The notes below the pieces were generated by a model. The model saw only the letters and a list, made by a program, of their open reading frames with translations, did no database searches and had not been told where the DNA came from. Shown in pieces: positions 56,350 to 64,000 of a stretch of DNA of 64,000 bases. Within the stretch, counting starts at the first letter, position 1. Each line of letters starts with the position of its first letter. This DNA comes from Ariolimax columbianus (taxonomy: Eukaryota; Mollusca; Gastropoda; Stylommatophora; Arionidae). Made by a program: the position numbers and the translations under genes. The DNA lies in assembly GCA_036924085.1 (NCBI GenBank), contig JAVGWX010000014.1, forward strand, positions 34,849,936-34,913,935, given 5' to 3'.

Positions 56350-58593
56350 GTCTGAGTTTTTGTGAGATGAAGGAAGACAGCTACTATCCTCGCTGTCTTG
56401 ACTTACAGTAACACGGATATGTAAATGTATGTCCATATCAGTAATTACCGCTGGAGATGAGGTACTAGAGACCTCATTGTTCGGACACACACACGAGTCC
56501 ATATACTGGCCAGTACGTCCTGATAGCACCAGAAGGACTACGGTCTGGGGTGGAAAATTGCAAGCCTTCGCAACAGAATCTAAAAAAGGCAAACCTCTAA
56601 TCAAACCAAAAACTTAAGCTTTTGTGAAAACCAGTTCTCATTTTCCTTAACAGTAAATCAGGTACTCATTTACAGCTGGAACAAGTTGCAACCACAAAGA
56701 AGCATCCACTCTAACAACGTTGCATCTTACGCTCTACATGTACAAATACTGTGGTCTTACGTTTCCTTTAACATGTCTCAATGGGAATCCCAACTTTTTT
56801 CTTCTGCTTATCTCATAGAATAATAATTCTTTCATTATTGTATGCTCAAAGATCTATTTAGTTGTATTTTTGTTAGTCAGTGATCAATTTTGTGTTATTA
56901 TTAGTGTCATGATTATGATCATCGTCATTTTCTATCAACGTGAATCGTTCAGAGGTAGTTTTCTGTCGTGTGCCATCTTTGTCGCCCATGTTGTTAACAT
57001 TCAAACAAATTTTAAAAAATTTAGAGTTATCCCATCATAAAAAATTCGCGTGAGAGATTCTGGCTTGGGCGTCTCCCCTCTTTATCCAGGTACAACCTAG
57101 AACGAGTGAGCTATGGCCCTACACCAGAACCACATGGACGTGTACATTGGCATCTGTACACTGAAGGCGATAGGTGTTAATTATCCACCCGACCAAATTT
57201 CTCACGCTTGTTGTCGTCCTCGTGCACGACATATGGGGAGGAACAGCTCGCGACCCCGGGCGCTCGTCGGCGACGATTGTGACAGCAAAGCCGTGCTTAT
57301 CACAAGAGCTGAACCTTGAACCGCGACCGGCGTCGAAGTCATGGAGCGAACTAGACAAGTAACTGGCAGAAGACAACACTGGCTGCTCCTGTAGCTGAAA
57401 CTACTACAGTTACAATTTGTATATATGCTGATACCTGTTTAAGCTAGCTCTGTTGTGGTAAAAGCGGCTTGCATATTGTTTTTTTTAAATTAATTAAATA
57501 ATATCCATAAAATGCAAAGAAATTTTAGAAATTGCCCAAGAGTAGAGTTTGTGTAGTATGCTGTATTAAACACAGCCTTAACTATTAGAAATATTTCTTT
57601 ATTTTCATGTATTTATTAAATAATGCAGATCGTTGTGGTTTCGTTTATTACATCCCTTTGTTTTGAATATATTGCCAATGTGACGAAGTAAATATTGCCC
57701 ATCTAAATACAGCTCACTACTAGGCAGTGCAACTATTTTCTAGCTAATAGAAAATCCTGTGCTGAAAGTTGTTTATGGTTAAGCATGTTTATATTGCGCG
57801 TGTGCTACTTCATACATTTTTTAAGCGTTGGATGTAATGAGATGTAAGCAAAGGTATGTAGACTTTCTTGTTATAAATTTCTCGATCATATCATCTGTAG
57901 TAGATTGTAAAGCTCACTGTAAATATCCTAATTTTAAACAGGACACCCATTACCGTCATTATAATAATACTTGTCATATGGAATCTTGCATGTTTACTGT
58001 TACTGATTAAATGTAGATGTAATATTCATAATATAATATTTTAAAAACAAAAACATCAAATTGACCCTAATTCCAGTATGCGTTTGTTTCTTGTTTATTT
58101 CGTTATTTCATAAGACAAGATGCATAAGTTGTCATATTCATGAATGTTTAACACACAACTATTAAAGTACACATTCTTTAAATCCAGGTATTGGTAAAAT
58201 TGCTCTTTGTTGTCACTCTGTGTGCATATGGTATATTTGAGTAATGGATTTAATAATATACACCAAATGGAAAGCCTGGTAGTAATGCATACCTTGTTAT
58301 TTTAAACATACATTTTTTTACGCTGGACATATTTCTTTGCATTGTGTATGTGTGCGTATGACTGTGTAAAGCCCTACAGTATTGATAGATTTTCTAAACT
58401 TGGTAAAACTTTGTATGTACTGTTTCAATTCTAAAAATGCAGCTCTAGAATTGCATGCAGAACCCCTTTGTTTAGTTCTGTTGTCGTTGATTCAGCTATT
58501 TAGGTACTACATACTTAGTAGGAGTTTGGCTTGTTTTAAAATGCCAGAGTATACAAACTACCCAAGGGTTTGAGAGTCGATAATGCTATTGTA
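56350..58593. other. Unit 3 start and AT-rich stretch
   Basis: Non-coding; collinear with 30910-33163, also without the LINE insertion, and with a small deletion near 56952. Confidence 0.65.
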
Positions 58594-60740
58594 GTTAACG
58601 TGTTGATAGTAAGATAATATGTAGGAACTTAAATATTGTTGTGTGTGTGTAAACATATGGATAGTAAGATACTATGTAGTAAATTAAAGTTTGGTATCAG
58701 TCTGCTAATATTTGATAGTGACATACTATGAAGGACATTAAAGCTCAGTGCTAGTCTGCTAACACGCTTAGTATTGGTGTGTTAACATGTGGATAGTAAG
58801 ATACAATGTAGAATTAAAGCTCGGTGTCAGTCTGTCAATATGTGAGATACTAAGTAGGACATTAAAACTCAGCATTAGTCTGTTTACACGCTTGGTGTTG
58901 GTGTGTTCACATGTGGATAGTAAGATACAATGTAGAAGATTAAAGCTTAGTGTCAGTCTGGCAATATGTGAGATACTAAGTAAGACATTAAAACTCAGCG
59001 TTAGTCTACCAACATGTAAGATAATATTTACACCATTAAATCCTGGTGTTCCTCTGTTAACATGCAGATAAAGAGATAATATGTTAGACATTAAAACTCC
59101 ATTTTAGATCTCTAGCGTGTGAAAATTTATCTTTCCTCTTTGTGTTCAGGATTCTTTGGTCATGCTATATCTGCAGGATAGTCATCATGATGCAGTCTGT
59201 AGTCTTTACCAGGCCAGAGTGGCTGCCCCATAGCTTTTGTTTCAGTTATGTATCCTCTGGCATCTCATTTCACTATAACGTGGTGTCTTCTAACATGGTG
59301 ACAGTAAAATGCTATGTAACACACACATTTTTGTGTTGGTCTGTTAATATTTGTAGGACTATAGAGTTTGGTGTCGCTCAACATCTGTTGCCATGTGGAA
59401 AGTAAGATAATATGTAGAGTATCAAATCTGTGTTGGTCTGTTAACATTTGGATAGGAAGATAATATGTGAGGTATCAAATCTTAGTGTTGGTCTGTTATG
59501 ATGTGGATAGTAAAATAATATGTAGGATTGGCAAATCTTGATGTTTTGATTTTCTGTTATCATGTGGATAGTAAAATACTCTTTAGAGTATCAAATCTTG
59601 GTGTTGGTCTATTAACATGTGGATTCAAAGATAAAATGAAGGACATTGAAGGTTGGTGTAGATCTGTTAATATGTGATTAGTCGGATAATATGTAGGACA
59701 TTAATGGACTTGGTCAATTTGTTAAGATGTGGATAGTAAGATACTATGTGGGACAGTAAAGCTTGTTGTTGGTCTACATCTTTTGCTATGTGAATATCAA
59801 GATAATAAATAGGACATTACACCTGGGTGTTTGCATGGTGATAGTAAGATAATAAGATAATTAAGTCTATTGCTCATCTTTTTATATGTGGAAAGGAAGA
59901 TCATTTAAAACATTTTTTTTAAAGGGTAAGGCTCAGTGTGGTTCGGTTAATATATTGAAAGTAAAAATCGATTTAGGACATTACAGTTTGTTGTTGGTCT
60001 GTTAACATGGAGACAACAGGATACTGTTTAGGACATTAATTCTTGGTGTCTGTCTGTTTACATATGGAAGGTATGACATTGTATAGGACATTAAAGCTCT
60101 GTAATTCCATGTTAACATCTGGGTAGTAGCAGTATAGGATAGTAATGCTAAGCGTTGGTTTGTTAATACATGTGTTTTTTAAGATACTGTGTAGGACACA
60201 TGTTTTTGGTGTTGGTCTGTAAACATGAGGATAGTAAGATAGTATGTATGACATTACAGCTTAGTGTTGATGTTATCAAGAGGATAGATACTATATACAA
60301 CATTACATCTCAATTGTTATGTGTTAACATTTGAATATTAAGAAAATATGTAGGACATGAAAGCTCACTGTTGGTGGTCTAATGAGTGGATAGTACAATG
60401 CTATTGGGGAATGTAAAGCTTGCTGTTGTTCTGTTAACATGTGGATAGTAAGATTATGTGTAAGGCATCAATGTCCAGTTTCTGTCTGTTTACCTAGGGA
60501 TAATAATATACTATGTAGGTCATCTATTCATGGTGTTGGTCTGTTTTCATGTGGATAGTGAGATAATATACACAACATTATATCTTGGCTGTTGTGTATT
60601 AACATTTTGATGTTAAGAAAATATGTAGGATACTTTATAGGACTGTTAAGCTTGGTTTCCATCTGTCAGAGTGAGGTCAGTAAGATAGTATGTTGGGCAC
60701 CAATGCTTTGAGGTAGATTTGTTAACATCGGAATTGTAGG
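58594..60740. repeat. Degenerate 55-bp minisatellite, unit 3
   Basis: Collinear with 7964-10110. Confidence 0.9.
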
Positions 60741-60744
60741 ATGT

Positions 60745-61350
60745 GAGGGCGTGTTCAAATGACACCGGACCTAATTGTACAAAGTAAATATACATATGAT
60801 GTGCATGATGACGTCACTTCTGATGTAAGCAGCACATACCAGCAGTCTAGTTGACCACATTTCATTACCCTCTGACTCATAGTTTCCTCAGCAGACTGTT
60901 GAAATCGTAGAGAGTGTGATACAGAATTCTTCAAGAGTTGATCAGCGAGCGGTGATTCGATTTCTAACAGCTGAAGGATGTCGACCAGTTGATATTCATC
61001 GCAGAATGCTGGCAGTGTATATGGTGACAAAAGTGTGGCAAACGTACGCAAGCTCCGGCAACGGTCCACCCTACTGCATCATTGCTGCATCAATTTTGGC
61101 GATGGCATCTTCTGATGCAACATTATGCGTCTGACCTGGTATCGGATGATCTTTCATTAATTCGCGTCCTTATCTAAATATCGTTGTCCAGTTCTTCACT
61201 ATTGTCTTCGACACACACTTTTGACACTATACATTACCTGCATTTTGCGATGAATGTCAGCTGGTCGACATCCTTCAGCTGTTAGAAATTGATTCACTGC
61301 TTGACCGAGAACTAAGTCTTCTACTAGTGGTTTCACACCTCCACGCCCCA
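60745..61350. mobile_element. Palindromic mariner-family remnant, unit 3
   Basis: Copy of 10115-10720, with GCRPVDIH as in unit 2. Confidence 0.65.
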
Positions 61351-61495
61351 TAAGGGGAATATCGGGCAGCTTCCCGCCCGCGTTGATCGGCGGACGGCAG
61401 AGACCTCTTTCTGCGGCTCGACCGGATCGGGCTGGGACATGAGCCCCAGGTCCCAACCCTATCGTAGCCTCCCATCGCAGTGGTGCTGAGATTTA

Positions 61496-61582
61496 GGGCG
61501 GGATTCCGGCTTAGAGGTGTTCGGCCGTAATCCCTCCTATGGTAGCCTCGTGCCGTTGGCTTATCAGCCTAGCACGTGGACC
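61496..61582 (-). pseudogene. 28S rRNA extreme 3'-end remnant, unit 3
   Basis: Only the terminal ~87 nt of the 28S-derived sequence remain (GTGCTAGGCTGATAAGCC to CCGGAATCCCGCCC). The upstream 28S sequence present in units 1 and 2 is replaced by a LINE fragment starting at 61583. Confidence 0.8.
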
Positions 61583-62564
61583 TTCTTCTTCTTCTTCTTC
61601 TGCGTACACAGTCAGACAGTAACCATTATTTTCTCGAAAAAAGCGGCGGTCATCCTGAGACTCTCGCCACTACCATAGAGCTTGTCTTGCAGTTCCACTG
61701 GCAATGGCCACATCTGCTCTCTCTGATCCTCGTATGTCGGGCAGTTCTGCAGCAGATGTTCAGTGGTCATTTTACCAGTACCGCACGGGCATTCGTCGGT
61801 ACACCCTATCTTCAATTTGTTGAAGAGGTGGTACCTCAGTCTGTTGTGGCCAGTGCGAAGTCTGAAGACAACGACCTGCTCTCTTCGGTTCAACTGGTAA
61901 TAGGCATCGTTTTTGGTGTAACCAGTATGTTCGGTTTCCCATTTGGACATGTACCTGGCTTTGATAAGCCGTTTTGACTCTTCGTACGTCATACTGGTAT
62001 CTATTTGTGGTAGCCTTGCACCTTGTTTTGCCAGTCTGTCTGCCTCCTCGTTGCCTTGGATGTTGCAGTGTGACGGAACCCACTGTACCACTACCCTTTT
62101 TGGTGCGGACTGTTGGCACAGTTTGCAGAGTGCTGCTCTTAAGTCATTAAGCTCAGTGTTTTTCTGGCTTTTTAGCGCTGTGACTACTTCGAGAGCATCT
62201 GTCAGCAGGACTATATGGCTATCATTTTCACTGTGTGTTGCCATTTCTTCCACTGCCGCCCTCAGTGCCTCTGCCTCTGCTCTGAAATTGCTCGTGTACT
62301 TACCAGTAGCGAATGACAGTGTTATTTTTCTGCCATTTGGTAGGTTCAGGAATGCTCCTGCCCCTCCGTTCTGTGTAGTGTTTGTTACAGAACCATCGGT
62401 GTATGCATGGGTCCAGTCCATGCTTGGGTAGCTTTTCGTTATGAAGCTTAGGGTAGTGTCTCTCCTTTCTTTTTCGGTCTGGCAGTTTTTGTTTGCAATA
62501 CCTGGTATATTTTCTACCACCTCTGGAAATATATCCTGCCTCCAAGTAGGTTTTCGTACAGTAT
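61583..62564 (-). mobile_element. I-like LINE 3' fragment with open RNase H frame, unit 3 only
   Basis: A minus-strand insertion with a (GAA)n tail at 61583-61600 abutting 28S sequence, 5'-truncated at 62564 against 18S sequence. It holds an open 302-residue frame (62520-61612). RNase H motifs are TDGS (Asp42), NFRAEAEAL, LLTDAL (Asp108), VPSHCNIQGNEEADRLA (His151, Asp161). A CPCG-H-C type zinc knuckle (Cys244, Cys246, His255, Cys260) follows, then the C-terminus. Unlike the relatives at 15021-16455 and 40180-41610, the catalytic TDGS is kept, so it is a younger, separate insertion. It has no endonuclease or RT core and cannot move alone. Confidence 0.88.
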
Positions 62565-62924
62565 TGATTCCCCGTTACAAACATGGTATGCATGTCACAT
62601 TTGAAAGATGCGTCGCCGGCACATCAGGCCATGCGATCAGCACAAAGTTATCCAGAGTCACCAGTGGGGACGCCGCAACCCCGCGAGGGAAAACGACGAT
62701 TGGTTTTGAACTTATAAAAGTGCTTTTTCCACGAGGGTCGGAGCTTGGTAAGCATGTATTAGCTCTAGAATTGCCACAGTTATCCAAGTAGGATCGTGAA
62801 ATCTAAGGAACCTTGACTGATTTAATGAGCCATTCGCGGTTTCACCGTGAGACAGTGTGAACTTAGACATGCATGGCTTAATCTTTGAGACAAGCATATG
62901 ACTACTGGCAGGATCAACCAGATA
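62565..62924 (-). rRNA. 18S rRNA 5'-end fragment (pseudogene), unit 3
   Basis: Same 18S 5' sequence with the same internal deletion. It ends ~19 nt earlier than units 1 and 2 because of the LINE junction at GGGGAATC. Confidence 0.92.
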
Positions 62925-63560
62925 TCTGTCGGAGACGTACGAAGCACACACACACCAGTCGGCGAAGGGCGACTGATGTGTAAAAAGCCTCACTGGGACG
63001 GCCGCAGGCACTGACTGAAGGACGGACCCTCACTCCGTCGACCTAGGACCGCCTGACAGGGGCACGTACACACACCAGACAAACGACCAACCGACCGACC
63101 TGGTTAGCTCGGGGAGGGATGGCAGCGCTCTGTGCAGAATAGATCCCAACGGCCCCGACGATCAATTTCACTGGGACTGGAGACAATTTTCACCTGCCGG
63201 CCTGCCCTTCTCCCAAGGGTTGGTTGGGCTAGGACAGGGCATTCAGGCTGTATTCCTGCTTTCCATTTGCCGGTCACAAGCTCTTTGCGAGAGTCTGACC
63301 ACCAGCGAGACGAACTGTCGAGCTCTGCTATAAGCCTTCGAAAAATTACCACAGACTGTTAAAGTTTCTCGATACGGACCAGAGTAGCGCACCTCCGCGG
63401 AGGGCACGACAAAACAAACCGCGTCCAGATACCTATACGGGGAAAGGCGGACGAGCGTTTTCGGCACGCCCGCACTATCGCTCCGTCTGGTGGGACTGAG
63501 ATCGCTGTACGAATACAGGGTTATAGTCAATCGCGGCGGTGAGAGAACTACCCCAGATCT
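62925..63560 (-). promoter_or_regulatory. 5'ETS-like / possible Pol I promoter region, unit 3
   Basis: Copy of 11617-12252. Confidence 0.5.
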
Positions 63561-63840
63561 ATGTAGGATATTAAAGCTTTATGTCAGTATGTTAACATGT
63601 GAATAGTAAGATACTATGTAGGATATTATAGCTTTGTGTCAGTATGTTAACATGTGGATAGTAAGATACTATATAGGATATTAAAGCTTTGTGTCAGTAT
63701 GTTAACATGTGGATAGTAAGATACTATGTAGGATATTAAAGCTTTGTGACAGTATGTTAACATCTGGATAGTAAGATACTATGTAGGATATTACAGCTTT
63801 GTGTCAGTATGTTAACATGTGGATAGTAAGATACTATTTC
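63561..63840. repeat. Clean 55-bp array, five copies, unit 3
   Basis: Same order of variant copies as units 1 and 2, so the array was already fixed before the units separated. Confidence 0.92.
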
Positions 63841-64000
63841 AGTCATTAATGCTTAGTTTCAGTTTGTACATTATCTCAATTGTAGATCGATTTGAGTATT
63901 AGCTTCTGATGGTAAAACTGGTAGAGTTCGTAACCTAGTCCCTTCATGCTCCAGTCTCTCTTTTGTAGCCTGTGGAGTATAAAACATAGATATGAATGGC

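Larger units (their letters stand above)
56350..64000. repeat. Tandem unit 3 (partial, cut by window end)
   Basis: This third copy is collinear with the first ~7.6 kb of unit 2. It also lacks the 5.7 kb insertion. It has a small deletion near 56952 (the ATGTTATGGGAG stretch of units 1 and 2 is shortened). It uniquely carries a 982-bp LINE fragment that replaces about 290-380 bp of the ribosomal pseudogene. The array probably continues beyond the window. Confidence 0.93.

Overview
The window is animal nuclear DNA. It has spliced exons of a ciliary gene (IFT80), 18S and 28S ribosomal RNA fragments of metazoan type, a tRNA-derived SINE, and many decayed mariner, Mutator-like, Merlin-like and non-LTR elements. 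The 18S sequence and this mix of transposons suggest a lophotrochozoan, most likely a mollusc and perhaps a gastropod. The metazoan assignment is firm; the phylum is inference.

The dominant structure is a head-to-tail array of one roughly 25.2 kb unit. Unit 1 spans 1-30909, unit 2 spans 30910-56349, and unit 3 spans 56350-64000 and is cut by the window edge. The units differ by scattered substitutions, small indels, minisatellite copy number and private insertions. Unit 1 alone carries a 5.7 kb composite LINE-type insertion (1066-6762) with 11-bp target-site duplications. Unit 2 alone carries 328 bp at 48259-48586. Unit 3 alone carries a LINE fragment (61583-62564) that replaces part of a ribosomal pseudogene.

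The order inside a unit (unit 1 coordinates) is as follows. About 1 kb of non-coding DNA is followed by an AT-rich stretch and a 2.1 kb degenerate 55-bp minisatellite (7964-10110). Next comes a palindromic mariner remnant (10115-10720), then a minus-strand fused ribosomal pseudogene in which the first ~380 nt of 18S (11238-11616) run directly into two diverged copies of the 28S 3' end (10866-11237). GC-rich 5'ETS-like DNA (11617-12252) and a clean five-copy 55-bp array (12253-12532) lie upstream of the 18S start. RTE fragments, a 28-bp minisatellite, simple repeats, an RNase H-bearing LINE fragment and a Mutator-like fragment follow. The last three coding exons of IFT80 (17580-17719, 19250-19373, 22240-22374) come next, with their introns filled by a 45-bp minisatellite holding a SINE, a deleted mariner and an RTE fragment. 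The rest of the unit is transposon debris, 43-bp and 53-bp minisatellites, a pair of inverted repeats and purine or pyrimidine tracts.

The only host protein-coding sequence recognised is the C-terminal ~132 residues of IFT80, present in units 1 and 2. No other IFT80 exon was found between copies, so at least the unit 2 copy is a 5'-truncated terminal fragment. The most unusual object is the 18S-5'/28S-3' fusion, flanked on both sides by the same 55-bp repeat family and repeated once per unit. It keeps the two ends of a rDNA transcription unit while lacking nearly everything between.
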